Shown here: piece after piece, positions 17,417-26,602 of the stretch
How the letters are laid out: each line of letters begins with the position of its first letter
Position numbering within the stretch: position 1 is the stretch's first letter
DNA from: Pandoraea iniqua
GTDB lineage: Bacteria > Pseudomonadota > Gammaproteobacteria > Burkholderiales > Burkholderiaceae
Direction of reading: 5' to 3'
DNA length: 64,000 bases
Assembly (NCBI RefSeq): GCF_902459685.1
Contig: NZ_CABPSF010000002.1
Coordinates: forward strand, 1,169,816 to 1,233,815
The notes under the pieces: model-generated
What the model was told of the DNA's origin: nothing
The model's database searches: none
What the model saw: only the letters and a program-made list of their open reading frames with translations
Translations under genes and position numbers: made by a program

Positions 17417-18769
17417 ATGACCTACTTGGCAAGTCACCCTGGCGTCGCGATGACGGGGATGGCGGCACTGGGCTTACTGAAGGCGAAGGCGAGCGCTGCC
17501 AACACCCATCTGTCGCGACATCGCGATCTGACGTTGCATGACATGAAGGCGGCGGCAGGCACGCCAGACGGCTCGATTGCCGGGAAGCGCAATGTCATCG
17601 CCGCGCAATTCGTTGCGTTGGCGAATACGAAGCAGGACATGGGCAAAGACACGGCCGACGTCGACGCGCTGCAAAAGAAGTTCGAGCGAGCCTATGCAAA
17701 GGCGACATCGGGATACCTGAAGGGGGGCATGTGGGACGGGTGCTGGCGATACGCTGAGATGAAAGGAAAGTGGTGGCCGCACTATCTCGTCGCCCATCAA
17801 CTCGATGTGACCGACTTTGACCAACTGACCCCCTCGGCGAAGCGCTTCACGCTGATTCTTGATCACATGAGTGAGGCGCTCTTGCAGGAGCAGGAGGCCT
17901 TGGCCAAGTGCAGTGAACTCGAGCGGCTGAAGGCCGACGTCGAAACACTGGCTGCGCAGGGTGGGGCGGCGGAATGGGCGGGGCGTGAGCGTACGGCGAT
18001 CCTGAGCCGGAAACTGGTCGCCGAGATTGCCGAGCATCGCGACAACGCGCGCAAAGCCCTTGCGCGGGCCAGCGAGCAGGTGTGGCCCGACAAGAAGCAC
18101 TACGGCAGACGGCTTGCCATTTCCGGCGGTCTTTATGGCGTTGCCGCTGCTGTGGGCGTGATCGGCCTTGCCGTTGCGAGTTTGGGCGTGGCCATCGTCG
18201 CATTCGCCGTAACGCTGGTGCTTCGGGTGGTGAGTCTCGGCAGCATACGCGGCTACGACCGCGAGCGAAGCTGGAAATCTGCCGAGAGCCTGCTCGAAGC
18301 AACTAAGGAATTCATCAACTGTGAAGGAGACGCAATGAAAACCGAGATCTGGCTGACCCACTCCGCTGTTATGTCCCATCAGCTCAACATGATTTGGGAC
18401 GGGCAGCAGCGTATGCGTGGTGATCTTCAGCAGACGCAGCGCACGGTGGAAAATCTTGTGGCGAAGCATGATGCATTTGAGGCGAAGCACGACGCCTTTG
18501 CCAGCGATATGACCAGCAAGATGGACAGCTTGCGCGAAGACATGCGCAGTCTCGCGCGAGCGACTGGCGTTCATCCGTCCCCATTCGGGCGCGGGACGCT
18601 AAATCTGGTGCCGGGTCCTTCACCGAGTCTATTGTCGACTCCTTCGTCGACCCCGTCGTCGAGCACGTTATCGACCCCAGTGGGTACGCCGCCACGGGAC
18701 CGCCCGGTGCCGCTGGCGCGGGCGCTTTCCTGCGGTCAGTTCAACGTCGACGCCCACCCTTTCGCCTGA
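17417..18769 (+). CDS. Unknown membrane-hairpin, coiled-coil protein with Ser/Pro tail
   Basis: 450 residues, not recognised. GGAGA precedes the ATG. Layout: helical N-terminal region to about 230; two closely spaced hydrophobic helices at about 233-275 (LYGVAAAVGVIGLAVASLGVA then VAFAVTLVLRVVSLGS) forming a hairpin; an amphipathic region; a coiled coil at about 320-390 including a tandem AKHDAFE/AKHDAFA repeat; and a Ser/Thr/Pro-rich tail from about 395 (SLLSTPSSTPSSSTLSTP). No signal peptide. The two-helix hairpin with coiled coils resembles the layout of type III translocator proteins and of some pore-forming toxins, though I see no sequence match. It overlaps nothing and ends the operon. 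Confidence 0.7.
   Translation: MTYLASHPGVAMTGMAALGLLKAKASAANTHLSRHRDLTLHDMKAAAGTPDGSIAGKRNVIAAQFVALANTKQDMGKDTADVDALQKKFERAYAKATSGYLKGGMWDGCWRYAEMKGKWWPHYLVAHQLDVTDFDQLTPSAKRFTLILDHMSEALLQEQEALAKCSELERLKADVETLAAQGGAAEWAGRERTAILSRKLVAEIAEHRDNARKALARASEQVWPDKKHYGRRLAISGGLYGVAAAVGVIGLAVASLGVAIVAFAVTLVLRVVSLGSIRGYDRERSWKSAESLLEATKEFINCEGDAMKTEIWLTHSAVMSHQLNMIWDGQQRMRGDLQQTQRTVENLVAKHDAFEAKHDAFASDMTSKMDSLREDMRSLARATGVHPSPFGRGTLNLVPGPSPSLLSTPSSTPSSSTLSTPVGTPPRDRPVPLARALSCGQFNVDAHPFA
18461..18502 (+). repeat. 21-base tandem duplication inside the coiled coil
   Basis: Two adjacent 21-base units beginning GCGAAGCA encode AKHDAFE and AKHDAFA. This is a recent in-frame duplication of one heptad. Confidence 0.8.
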
Positions 18770-18802
18770 CGCGCCTTGCATCCGCCGCATGCGGGAATCC
18801 AC

Positions 18803-18833
18803 GCTGGGCCGGCTCGGCCCAGCGGCCTATAAT
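18803..18833 (+). promoter_or_regulatory. lutA promoter region with 8-base dyad
   Basis: GCTGGGCC (18803-18810) and GGCCCAGC (18816-18823) form a perfect dyad directly upstream of a consensus -10 box TATAAT (18828-18833). The dyad covers the -35 position, as expected of an operator. There is no T-run, so a terminator is unlikely. Confidence 0.5.
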
Positions 18834-18862
18834 GGCGCATTATTCCCAGAAGAGGATTCCCC

Positions 18863-19588
18863 ATGCGCGTCGGACTCTTTGTCACGTGTCTGATCGACCT
18901 GATGCGTCCGGAGATCGGTTTCTCGACGCTCAAGCTGCTCGAGACCGCCGGCTGCGAGGTCGTCATCCCCGACTCCCAGACCTGCTGCGGTCAGCCGGGC
19001 TACAACTCCGGCGAACGTGCCATCGCGCGCGATCTCGCCCAAAAATTCCTCGATGAATTCGAAAGCTTCGACTATGTCGTCGTGCCCTCGGGCTCGTGTG
19101 GCGGCATGGTCAAGGCGCACTACGGCGACCTCTTCGCCGACGATCCCGAACTCATGGGCCGCTACGAGCGCCTGCGCCCGCGCGTGTTCGAACTCACCGA
19201 TTTCCTCGTCAACGTGCTGCACGTCGAGACGGTGCCGGGCGACTTCAACGGTGAAGTGACTTACCACGACTCGTGCTCGGGACTGCGCGAACTCGGCGTG
19301 AAAGCGCAGCCGCGTGCGCTGCTGGCCAAGATGCCGGGTGTCACCGTGACCGAGATGAAGGACTGTCAGGCGTGCTGCGGCTTCGGCGGCACCTTTGCGC
19401 TGAAATACGGCGACATCTCGACGGCCATCGTCGATGAGAAGTGCGCCAATATTGCGGCGTCCGGGGCGCCGGCCGTGGTGCTGGGCGATCTGGGCTGCAT
19501 GCTCAATATCGAGGGGCGCCTGCGCCGTACCGGCGACACGAAGACGCGCGTGCTGCATATCGCACAGGTCCTCGCCGGCGATGCCTGA
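18863..19588 (+). CDS. lutA: L-lactate utilisation Fe-S protein LutA (CCG-domain)
   Basis: 241 residues. Two CCG (DUF3400-like cysteine-rich) domains are visible, each ending in the CCGxxG motif: SQTCCGQPGYNSGE near residue 37 and CQACCGFGGTFALKYG near 170. These bind 4Fe-4S clusters or act as heterodisulfide reductase-like modules. With LutB (and normally LutC) the protein oxidises L-lactate to pyruvate. Start supported by AAGAGGA. LutB follows after 82 bases on the same strand. Confidence 0.92.
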   Translation: MRVGLFVTCLIDLMRPEIGFSTLKLLETAGCEVVIPDSQTCCGQPGYNSGERAIARDLAQKFLDEFESFDYVVVPSGSCGGMVKAHYGDLFADDPELMGRYERLRPRVFELTDFLVNVLHVETVPGDFNGEVTYHDSCSGLRELGVKAQPRALLAKMPGVTVTEMKDCQACCGFGGTFALKYGDISTAIVDEKCANIAASGAPAVVLGDLGCMLNIEGRLRRTGDTKTRVLHIAQVLAGDA

Positions 19589-19670
19589 GCGCATGGCCTT
19601 TCTTCCGACTTTTTCGCCCACCTGCGCCGATGTTGTGCGCGGGTGCGGCCATCACTTCTCGTGAGCCGCG

Positions 19671-21080
19671 ATGCAAGTTCAATCGATGCAATTCAAGGCG
19701 CGTGCGGGGCAGAAGCTCGCCGACCAACGTCTTCAGGCCAATCTCAAGAAGCTCTCGACCAAGTTCGTGACGGCACGCGCCGCCGCGATCGAGGAAATCG
19801 ATTTCGATGCGACACGCGAAGCGCTCAAGGAGCGGCGTAATCGCGGGCTCGAGAGTCTCGACGTCTGGCTGGCGATGTTCGAGCGCGAAGCCACGCGCCG
19901 GGGCGCCACCGTACTGTTCGCCGAATCGACGCAGGATGCGGCGCGCCTGATTGCCGAGATCGCGCGCAAGCACGAAGTGAAGAAGGTGATTAAGTCGAAG
20001 TCGATGGTCACCGAAGAGCTTCAGCTCAACAAGGTGCTCGCCGACATGGGCGTGCAGTCGGTCGAGACCGATCTGGGCGAGTACATCCTTCAGATCAACG
20101 ACAACGAGCCGCCGTCGCACATCATCGCGCCGGTGGTGCACAAGGATAAGGACGAAGTCGCCGACCTGTTTGCGCGCGTGCACCAGAAGCCGCGTCTCAC
20201 CGAAATTCCGGCGATGACGCGTGAGGCGCGCGAAATGTTGCGGCCGCAGTTTCTGTCTGCCGACATGGGTGTGACCGGCGGCAACTTTCTGATCGCCGAG
20301 ACCGGCTCGGTCGCGGTCGTGACCAATGAAGGCAACGAAGGCATGTGCACGATCATGCCGCGCGTGCACGTGGCGGTCACCGGTATCGAGAAGGTGCTGC
20401 CGACGCTCGAAGATCTCGCGACGGCCATGCGTCTGTTGCCGCGTTCGGCGACCGGGCAGGGCACGTCGAACTACTTCTCGCTGCTCACGGGCACGCGTGC
20501 CGAAGGCGAAGTCGATGGCCCCGACCACATGTACTTCGTGCTGGTGGACGGCGGACGTACCGGATTGATCGGCGGGGCGTTTCAGGAAATGCTGCGCTGC
20601 ATTCGCTGTGGCGCCTGCATGAACCACTGCCCCGTGTATCAGAAGATCGGTGGTCACGCGTACGGCTGGGTGTATCCGGGGCCGATGGGCTCGGTGCTCA
20701 CGCCGAGCTATGTCGGGCTGGAGAAGACGCTCGATTTGCCGCAGGCGGCGACGTTGTGCGGTGAATGCAATCGCGTGTGCCCGGTCGGCATTCCGATTTC
20801 GGATCTGTTGCGCAAGCTGCGCGAGCGTCAGGTCGATCGTGGCCTGCGGCCGTGGCAGGAGCGGGCGGCGCTGGCGGCGTGGGCGTTTGCCGCCCGGCGT
20901 CCGCGGCTTTATTCCGCCATCACCGGACTCGGGACGTGGGTGTTGAACCGCATGGGGCGCGATCGCGGCAGCATTTCCAAGCTGCCGTTCGCCGGCGGCT
21001 GGACCAACACGCGCGAGATGCCGGCGCCGAGCGGCAAAACGTTCCGCGCAATGTATCGGGAACGCCGCGCGCCGCGTTAA
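19671..21080 (+). CDS. lutB: L-lactate utilisation Fe-S protein LutB
   Basis: 469 residues. The N-terminal LUD domain (about 60-290, with TGGNFLIAETGSVAVVTNEGN) is followed by ferredoxin-like clusters: CIRCGACMNHCPVY near residue 310 and LCGECNRVCPVGIPI near 362, and a C-terminal DUF3390 region. LutB is the electron-transfer subunit of the LutABC lactate oxidation system. No lutC follows: after 18 bases the next gene is convergent. LutC may be encoded elsewhere. Confidence 0.93.
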   Translation: MQVQSMQFKARAGQKLADQRLQANLKKLSTKFVTARAAAIEEIDFDATREALKERRNRGLESLDVWLAMFEREATRRGATVLFAESTQDAARLIAEIARKHEVKKVIKSKSMVTEELQLNKVLADMGVQSVETDLGEYILQINDNEPPSHIIAPVVHKDKDEVADLFARVHQKPRLTEIPAMTREAREMLRPQFLSADMGVTGGNFLIAETGSVAVVTNEGNEGMCTIMPRVHVAVTGIEKVLPTLEDLATAMRLLPRSATGQGTSNYFSLLTGTRAEGEVDGPDHMYFVLVDGGRTGLIGGAFQEMLRCIRCGACMNHCPVYQKIGGHAYGWVYPGPMGSVLTPSYVGLEKTLDLPQAATLCGECNRVCPVGIPISDLLRKLRERQVDRGLRPWQERAALAAWAFAARRPRLYSAITGLGTWVLNRMGRDRGSISKLPFAGGWTNTREMPAPSGKTFRAMYRERRAPR

Positions 21081-21098
21081 GGCTGAGTTAAGGCTGCG

Positions 21099-21758
21099 TC
21101 AATTTCGCGACGGCAACGCCAGCCGTTTTTCGATGCGCCGTTGCAGCGCCGAGAGACCCGTCGACAGCACCCAGTAGATCGCCGCACACGCGAGGTAGAG
21201 CGGGAGCGGCTGGTACGTCGACGCAATCACTTCCTGCGCGGAGCGCAACAGTTCGGTCACGGTAATCACGGAGACGAGCGACGTGTCCTTGATCAGGCTG
21301 ATCAGGCTGTTGCCGAGGCTCGGCACTGCCATGCGCAGGGCTTGCGGGCCGATGACGTAGCGCAGCGTCTGCCAGTACGACAGCCCAAGGCTGTACGACG
21401 CCAGCCACTGACCCCGGGGCATGCCTTCGAGCGCGCCGCGCATGCTCTCCGACAGATACGCGCCGACGTTCAGGCTTAGCGTGAGTACACCGGCCGGTGT
21501 CGGCTCAAGCGAAATGCCGACGCTGGGCAAGCCGTAGTAGATCACGAAGATCTGCACGAGCAACGGCGTGCCGCGCATGATGCTCACGTAGCCGCGGGCG
21601 AGGGCGCGGAACACGCGGATCTTGCCGATCCCCATGATCGCGACGACGATGCCCAGCGCCAGACCGAACACCATCGACATCACGGCGAACTTGATCGTGA
21701 GGACGGTGCCCTGCAATAGCACGGGCAGGGATTGAGCGGCGAGTTCGAATGGATCCAT
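21099..21758 (-). CDS. Polar amino-acid (cystine-type) ABC transporter permease
   Basis: 219 residues, five or so membrane helices. The HisM/GlnP-family signature is present: YVSIMRGTPLLVQIFVIYYG near 60-79 and the EAA loop region GALEGMPRGQWLASYSLGL. It forms the membrane channel for the binding protein encoded just upstream (21888-22685). The nearest relatives by motif are cystine permeases (TcyL/YecS). A hairpin between the binding protein and permease genes probably reduces permease expression. No ATP-binding subunit is encoded next to it. Confidence 0.92.
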   Translation of the reverse strand: MDPFELAAQSLPVLLQGTVLTIKFAVMSMVFGLALGIVVAIMGIGKIRVFRALARGYVSIMRGTPLLVQIFVIYYGLPSVGISLEPTPAGVLTLSLNVGAYLSESMRGALEGMPRGQWLASYSLGLSYWQTLRYVIGPQALRMAVPSLGNSLISLIKDTSLVSVITVTELLRSAQEVIASTYQPLPLYLACAAIYWVLSTGLSALQRRIEKRLALPSRN

Positions 21759-21789
21759 AGCGGGGGGACAGATCGTCTAAAACGGCAAA

Positions 21790-21822
21790 GGCCGACGCCA
21801 GCAGGGTTGCGTGGCGTCGGCC
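21790..21822 (-). terminator. Intercistronic hairpin between binding-protein and permease genes
   Basis: GGCCGACGCCA (21790-21800) pairs perfectly with TGGCGTCGGCC (21812-21822). On the minus strand it is followed by TTTGCCGTTTT. It probably acts as a partial terminator or RNA-stabilising element after the abundant binding protein. Confidence 0.7.
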
Positions 21823-21887
21823 GCGTTTATGCGCTTTGCGAGGTTCTCGACAAGCGCGTTTTTATGATGATGACGGGCGCTGGCGGT

Positions 21888-22685
21888 TTACTTGGCCGGT
21901 TTGGAAGTGTCTTCGCCGAACCATTTTTGCGACAGCTTGGCGAGCGAGCCGTCCTGCTTCATCTGCGTCAATGCGTCGTCGATCGCCTTCGCAAACTGCG
22001 GATTGCCCTTGCGGAACGGAATGCCGACCGACTCGTTGGCCCCTTGCAGCACAGCACCCGTGCGCAGCGGCAGGTTCGACGTCTTGATCAGATACGCGAG
22101 CATCAGGCGGTCGTTGAGCGCGGCATCGATACGTTGCGAGGCCAGATCGCGAAGGTACTCAGGCGCGCCCGGATACGTGCGCACATCGATGCCCGCCACG
22201 GACTTTGCCAGCGTGTTGTAGTTGCTGCCCAGACTCACGCCCAGCTTCTTGCCCTTGAGGTCGTCCAGCGACTTGAACTCGCGCGTGTCGTCCTTGCGCT
22301 GAATCAGCTGCGCGGCGGAATACACATACGGCTGGCTGAAGTCGACCGACTTCTTGCGCTCGTCGGTAATCGCGACCTGATTGACGATCACATCGAACTT
22401 GCCGGCGACGAGCCCGCCGATGATGCCGCTCCATTCGGTCGTCACGAACACCGGCTTCACGCCGAGCTTGGCGGCCACGGCCTTGGCGACGTCGACGTCG
22501 AAACCATCCAGTTCACCGTTTGCGCCGCGATAGTTGAACGGCGGATACGTCCCTTCGATGCCGATCTTCAGCACGCCGGCCGACTTCACGGTATCGAGCA
22601 GGTCGGCGGCACGCGCGGCGGACGTGCCCATGAGGGCTGCGGCGGCCAGCGGCACGAGGCACAACGTCTTGAGCCAGGTTTTCAT
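21888..22685 (-). CDS. Periplasmic amino-acid (cystine-type) binding protein
   Basis: 265 residues with a clear signal peptide (MKTWLKTLCLVPLAAAALMG then SAARA cleavage site near 26). The family-3 solute-binding fold is shown by LKIGIEGTYPPFNYRG, DGFDVDVAKAVAAKLGV, KFDVIVNQVAITDERKKSVDFS and KKLGVSLGSNYNTL. It matches the FliY/TcyJ pattern (cystine, possibly diaminopimelate). The permease gene follows downstream after a hairpin. Confidence 0.92.
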   Translation of the reverse strand: MKTWLKTLCLVPLAAAALMGTSAARAADLLDTVKSAGVLKIGIEGTYPPFNYRGANGELDGFDVDVAKAVAAKLGVKPVFVTTEWSGIIGGLVAGKFDVIVNQVAITDERKKSVDFSQPYVYSAAQLIQRKDDTREFKSLDDLKGKKLGVSLGSNYNTLAKSVAGIDVRTYPGAPEYLRDLASQRIDAALNDRLMLAYLIKTSNLPLRTGAVLQGANESVGIPFRKGNPQFAKAIDDALTQMKQDGSLAKLSQKWFGEDTSKPAK

Positions 22686-22751
22686 AGTGATGAGTTCTCC
22701 GTCGGATGAAAAGCGCGCCGCTTGCCGGCCAAATCGTCTTGCTCGGACCGA

Positions 22752-23780
22752 TCAGGCCGGGCGCAGCGCTTGCACGCATTCTCGCACCAGCTCGGGTCCG
22801 CGGTAAATCAATCCGCTATACACCTGAACCAGACTCGCACCCGCGTCGAGTTTTGCGCGGGCATCGGCGCCCGAGAGAATGCCGCCCACCCCGATGATCG
22901 GCAGCGCGCCGCCCAGTTCGGTGGCTAGCGCGCGGATCACACGGTTCGATGCGTCGAACACCGGACGCCCCGACAGGCCGCCGGTTTCGTTGGCGTTCGG
23001 CTGTCCGGCGACGGCTTCGCGCGAAAGCGTCGTATTGGTGGCAATCACACCGTCGAAGCCGTGACGCGTGAGCGTGCCGGCAATCACCTTGATCTGTTCG
23101 TCATCGAGATCGGGGGCGATCTTCAGTGCGATCGGCACGTATTTGCCGTGCCGGTCGGAGAGTGCGCTCTGCTTGTCTTTGAGCTTGCCGAGCAGGGCGT
23201 CGAGTTCGTCGCCGCCTTGCAACTGGCGCAGGTTCTTCGTGTTGGGCGACGAGATGTTGACCGTGACGTAGGTGGCGTACGGGTAGACCTTTTCGAGACA
23301 GATCAGGTAGTCGTCGACGGCGCGCTCGATCGGCGTGTCGGCGTTCTTGCCGATGTTCAGCCCGAGCGGCCCCTTGTAGCGGGCCGACTGCACGTTTTGC
23401 AGGAATTGTTCGACGCCGCCGTTGTTGAAGCCCATACGATTGATGATCGCTTCGGCCTGCGGCAGACGGAAGATGCGGGGCTTCGGATTGCCGGCCTGCG
23501 GGCGCGGCGTGACGGTGCCCACTTCCACAAAACCGAAACCGAGCGCGGCAAGACCGTCGATGCAGCTGCCGTCCTTGTCGAGGCCGGCGGCCAGTCCGAC
23601 AGGGTTCGGGAATCGGATACCCATCACCGTGCGCGGATCTTCCGGCAGCGTCTGGCCGACAAGCCCGGCGAGGCCGAGGGATGCGGCCCCGCGAAGGGTT
23701 GCCAGCGTCAGGTGGTGGGCTTGTTCGGCGTCGAGGCAGAACAGGGCGCGGCGGGCCAGAGGATAGAGGGGCGCAAGCAC
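22752..23780 (-). CDS. pyrD: Dihydroorotate dehydrogenase (quinone), class 2
   Basis: 342 residues. The N-terminal amphipathic segment ([20 protein letters not shown]) anchors class 2 enzymes to the inner membrane. FMN-site and catalytic blocks are [35 protein letters not shown] (catalytic Ser), ATNTTLSRE and IGVGGILSG. It oxidises dihydroorotate to orotate with ubiquinone in pyrimidine synthesis. It is the last gene of a minus-strand run Nudix-aat-bpt-pyrD, though a 217-base gap to bpt suggests its own promoter too. Confidence 0.97.
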   Translation of the reverse strand: MLAPLYPLARRALFCLDAEQAHHLTLATLRGAASLGLAGLVGQTLPEDPRTVMGIRFPNPVGLAAGLDKDGSCIDGLAALGFGFVEVGTVTPRPQAGNPKPRIFRLPQAEAIINRMGFNNGGVEQFLQNVQSARYKGPLGLNIGKNADTPIERAVDDYLICLEKVYPYATYVTVNISSPNTKNLRQLQGGDELDALLGKLKDKQSALSDRHGKYVPIALKIAPDLDDEQIKVIAGTLTRHGFDGVIATNTTLSREAVAGQPNANETGGLSGRPVFDASNRVIRALATELGGALPIIGVGGILSGADARAKLDAGASLVQVYSGLIYRGPELVRECVQALRPA

Positions 23781-23997
23781 GATGTCGGGTTCGGCAGAAT
23801 CGGAAAGCCGCCATTTTACCGGTATCCCGGCGCAGATCGCGTCTTTTTCTACGCTCTGCGTATGTTGGGGCGGGGGATGCTTGCGCCGCGCATGAGCGCG
23901 GTGCGCACTGCTATGCCATCGAAGTTGACCGGCACGTGAGGATCGATCCGCCGAACTGGCGGGTGCGGCTTGGTTCTGACTATTCGGCCCATTCGGC

Positions 23998-24804
23998 CTA
24001 TTCAGCCTGCACAGTTTGCGGTGGCATCGGTTCGCCGGCGGCGTCGAGCATGGCGTCGGGCATGTCTTGCCACTGCCCGTCGATCAGCCCTTGCAGGGGG
24101 CGGAAGTTGGCCTTGTAGACCATCTTGCGGCTGGCCTGAATCCAGTAGCCGAGATAGACGTGCGGCAGCCCGAGCGCCCGCGCCTGTTCGATCTGCCAGA
24201 GGATGTTGTACGTGCCGTACGAAGCGCCTTCCACATCGGGATCGAAGAACGTGTACACCGACGACAGGCCATCGCTGAGGATGTCGACCATGCTGATCAT
24301 GCGCAGGGTGCCCGCGCCCTGACGGCCGGGCGGTTCGCGAAACTCGACCAGACGCGAATTGACGCGGCTTTGCAGCAGAAACTGCTCGTACTGCTCGCGG
24401 CTGTCGTGATCCATCCCGCCGCCGGCGTGACGTCGGGACTGGTAGCGCATGTAAAGCTGGTAATGCTCTTCGGTGTAATGCAAGCCCGAGACATTGACCG
24501 CGAGGCTGGCATGACGGCGCCAGATGCGGCGTTGGGTGCGGTTCGGCCCGAAGCGGTCGATGGGCACGCGCACCGGCACGCATGCGCGGCAGCCGTCGCA
24601 ATAGGGGCGGTAGGTGAACACGCCGCTGCGACGAAAACCGGAGCGGACGAGTTCGCTGTAGACATCGGAGTTGATCAGATGACTCGGCGTGGCAACTTGC
24701 GAGCGGGCCGTGTGGTGATCGAGATAGCTACAGGGATAGGGAGCTGTTGCGTAGAACTGGAGGGCAGACAGCGGGGAGAGCGGCAGTTCGTTCGGATGGG
24801 TCAC
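23998..24804 (-). CDS. bpt: Aspartate/glutamate leucyltransferase (N-degron pathway)
   Basis: 268 residues, arginyltransferase (ATE) family. The N-terminal half has the cysteine cluster [18 protein letters not shown] and the C-terminal half [13 protein letters not shown] and [20 protein letters not shown], typical of bacterial Bpt. The enzyme adds Leu to N-terminal Asp or Glu, making proteins ClpS/ClpAP substrates. Its start overlaps the aat stop by four bases, so both aminoacyl-tRNA-protein transferases are made together. Confidence 0.95.
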   Translation of the reverse strand: MTHPNELPLSPLSALQFYATAPYPCSYLDHHTARSQVATPSHLINSDVYSELVRSGFRRSGVFTYRPYCDGCRACVPVRVPIDRFGPNRTQRRIWRRHASLAVNVSGLHYTEEHYQLYMRYQSRRHAGGGMDHDSREQYEQFLLQSRVNSRLVEFREPPGRQGAGTLRMISMVDILSDGLSSVYTFFDPDVEGASYGTYNILWQIEQARALGLPHVYLGYWIQASRKMVYKANFRPLQGLIDGQWQDMPDAMLDAAGEPMPPQTVQAE

Positions 24805-25565
24805 TGCAAAACCTCGTGAGCCTTATCTGCTGCGTTACCGTAGGCCAGGCCGGTGAGGATCTGCTTGTCGAGATGCCAGACCGGCGCGGGGGCCGCGACC
24901 GCCTTTTGCACGTGGGTCAGAAACGCGTGGCGGGAGATCTCGCCGCCGCCGAGTGACGCCAAGTGGGCGGTACTTTGCTGGCAGTCTATCACCTCTATTG
25001 CGTGTGTGCGTGCAAAGGAGACGAGCGCGGCCAGCGCAATTTTGGAGGCGTCGGTGCGTTTGGCGAACATCGATTCGCCGTAGAACATGCGCCCGAGCGC
25101 GACGCCGTAGAGGCCCCCGACGCGCTCGCCCTGATACCAAGTCTCCACGCTGTGCGCGAGGCCGGCGTCATGCAAGGCGCGGTAGGCGGCTACGATCGCC
25201 GGGGTGATCCAAGTGCCGTCCTGACCCCGGCGCGGCGCTTCGGCGCAGGCACGCATGACGGCGGGAAAATCGGCATCGAGACGAATTTCCCAAGCGTCGT
25301 CGCGCAGTACGCGGCGCAGGAGCTTGCGGAAGTTATGGCTGACGACGAAGTTCTCGGGGCGCAGCACCATGCGCGGGTCGGGGCTCCACCACAAGACAGG
25401 CTGGCCCTGCGAATACCACGGGAAGATACCTTGGCGATACGCGGCAAGCAGCCGTTGCGGTGAGAGGTCGAGTCCGGCGGCGAGCAGGCCGGGCGCTTCG
25501 CTGGCAGCGGAAAGCGCATTATCGGCCGGAGGAAAAGGATCGTTAGCTTCGAGCCAGACAACCAT
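24801..25565 (-). CDS. aat: Leucyl/phenylalanyl-tRNA-protein transferase
   Basis: 254 residues. Family motifs are [53 protein letters not shown] and [18 protein letters not shown]. Aat attaches Leu or Phe to N-terminal Lys or Arg and feeds the N-degron pathway to ClpS. It sits 39 bases after the Nudix gene and overlaps bpt. Confidence 0.96.
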   Translation of the reverse strand: MVVWLEANDPFPPADNALSAASEAPGLLAAGLDLSPQRLLAAYRQGIFPWYSQGQPVLWWSPDPRMVLRPENFVVSHNFRKLLRRVLRDDAWEIRLDADFPAVMRACAEAPRRGQDGTWITPAIVAAYRALHDAGLAHSVETWYQGERVGGLYGVALGRMFYGESMFAKRTDASKIALAALVSFARTHAIEVIDCQQSTAHLASLGGGEISRHAFLTHVQKAVAAPAPVWHLDKQILTGLAYGNAADKAHEVLQ

Positions 25566-25604
25566 GTCGGGGCGGCGGCGCGGTGCGGTGAGCGCAGCGA
25601 GCGC

Positions 25605-26237
25605 TCAGCCGCGCAACATCGGCGTGAGGATGTCCTCAGTGTGCGCCGTGTTGACGGGCAGACTGGGCACCGGGACGCCGGGCACGCCCGCGTCGGCGTT
25701 CGCTTCCATGTGGATGCCGAAGGCGCCGGCGCGGCGATCTTCAAAGAAGAAACGCAACGTCTTGGCGACGGTCGGGAATGCGATGTCGTCCCACGGAATC
25801 TCGTCTTCGGAGAACAGGGCGACTTCGAGGCTCTCTTCACCGGCGGCAAATTGCGGTTCGCGCATCTGCGCCAGATAGAAGATGTGAACTTGATTGACGT
25901 GCGGGACGTTGAGCAGCGAGAAGAGGGCGCCGACGTCGACGATGGCACCCGCTTCTTCGAGTGTCTCGCGGGCGGCGGCCTGCGATGTCGTCTCACCCAT
26001 TTCCATGAAACCGGCGGGCAGGGTCCAGTAACCCAGCCGCGGCTCGATCGCGCGCTTGCAGAGCAAGACCTGATCGCCCCATACCGGCACGGTGCCGAGC
26101 ACGTTGCGGGGGTTCTGATAGTGGATCGTGCCGCAATTCACGCAGACGTGGCGCTCACGGTTGTCACCGGGCGGAATGCGCAACTCGACCGGATGGCCGC
26201 AGGCAGAACAGAATTGGATGGGAGGGCGTCGGTTCAT
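25605..26237 (-). CDS. Nudix hydrolase with N-terminal zinc ribbon
   Basis: 210 residues from MNRRPPIQF. A zinc ribbon (CSACGHP... HVCVNCGTIHY) opens the protein, followed by the Nudix fold with box GFMEMGETTSQAAARETLEE (GX5EX7REUXEEXGU continues AGA). This ribbon-Nudix layout resembles NudC-type NADH pyrophosphatases, though NudC is longer; the substrate is unsure. I reject a longer upstream start (to 26285), as its extra residues are not family-like. It heads the run with aat and bpt. Confidence 0.9.
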   Translation of the reverse strand: MNRRPPIQFCSACGHPVELRIPPGDNRERHVCVNCGTIHYQNPRNVLGTVPVWGDQVLLCKRAIEPRLGYWTLPAGFMEMGETTSQAAARETLEEAGAIVDVGALFSLLNVPHVNQVHIFYLAQMREPQFAAGEESLEVALFSEDEIPWDDIAFPTVAKTLRFFFEDRRAGAFGIHMEANADAGVPGVPVPSLPVNTAHTEDILTPMLRG

Positions 26238-26387
26238 GGTTGCTGCGAGTGTATCATCGGCGGCGCACGCTGTGCGGCAACGCACGCGGGGTTGCGGGAT
26301 AACCCCTTCTATATAGAAAGCGCGGACATGATGCAGTGCGACAACGAGGTCGCGACTGGCCGCAGGAAAAATAATCCGACGTTATTG

Positions 26388-26416
26388 TTGCACTGCGATG
26401 ATGATTGCCATATAAT
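26388..26416 (+). promoter_or_regulatory. Promoter of initiator tRNA-Met
   Basis: TTGCAC (26388-26393), exactly 17 bases, consensus TATAAT (26411-26416), 14 bases before the tRNA. Confidence 0.75.
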
Positions 26417-26429
26417 CTATTTCTTCAGA

Positions 26430-26506
26430 CGCGGGGTGGAGCAGTCTGGCAGCTCGTCGGGCTCATAACCCGAAGGTCACAGGTTCAAATCCTGTCCCCG
26501 CAACCA
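26430..26506 (+). tRNA. tRNA-fMet (CAT), initiator
   Basis: 77-base cloverleaf with CCA encoded. The anticodon loop CTCATAA gives CAT. Initiator hallmarks are present: C1 opposite A72 is unpaired at the acceptor end and three consecutive G-C pairs (GGG/CCC) close the anticodon stem. Confidence 0.97.
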
Positions 26507-26511
26507 AATTG

Positions 26512-26550
26512 AAAAGCCTGATTTCCAAAAGAAATCAGGCTTTTTGCGTT
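26512..26550 (+). terminator. Terminator of the tRNA-fMet transcript
   Basis: AAAAGCCTGATTTC (26512-26525) pairs with GAAATCAGGCTTTT (26531-26544), followed by TGCGTTTT. Confidence 0.9.
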
Positions 26551-26602
26551 TTGCTCTAGCAGTGCACATTCAACGTAACCGATCTCTTATCCGGGAATCT
26601 CG

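Noticed and set aside
15602..17437. 611-residue IclR frame extending over the opposite gene
   Set aside because: The IclR fold begins at MKDDSSQG (16429); the upstream part mirrors the plus-strand gene 16535-17413, which has a strong AAGGAGG site.
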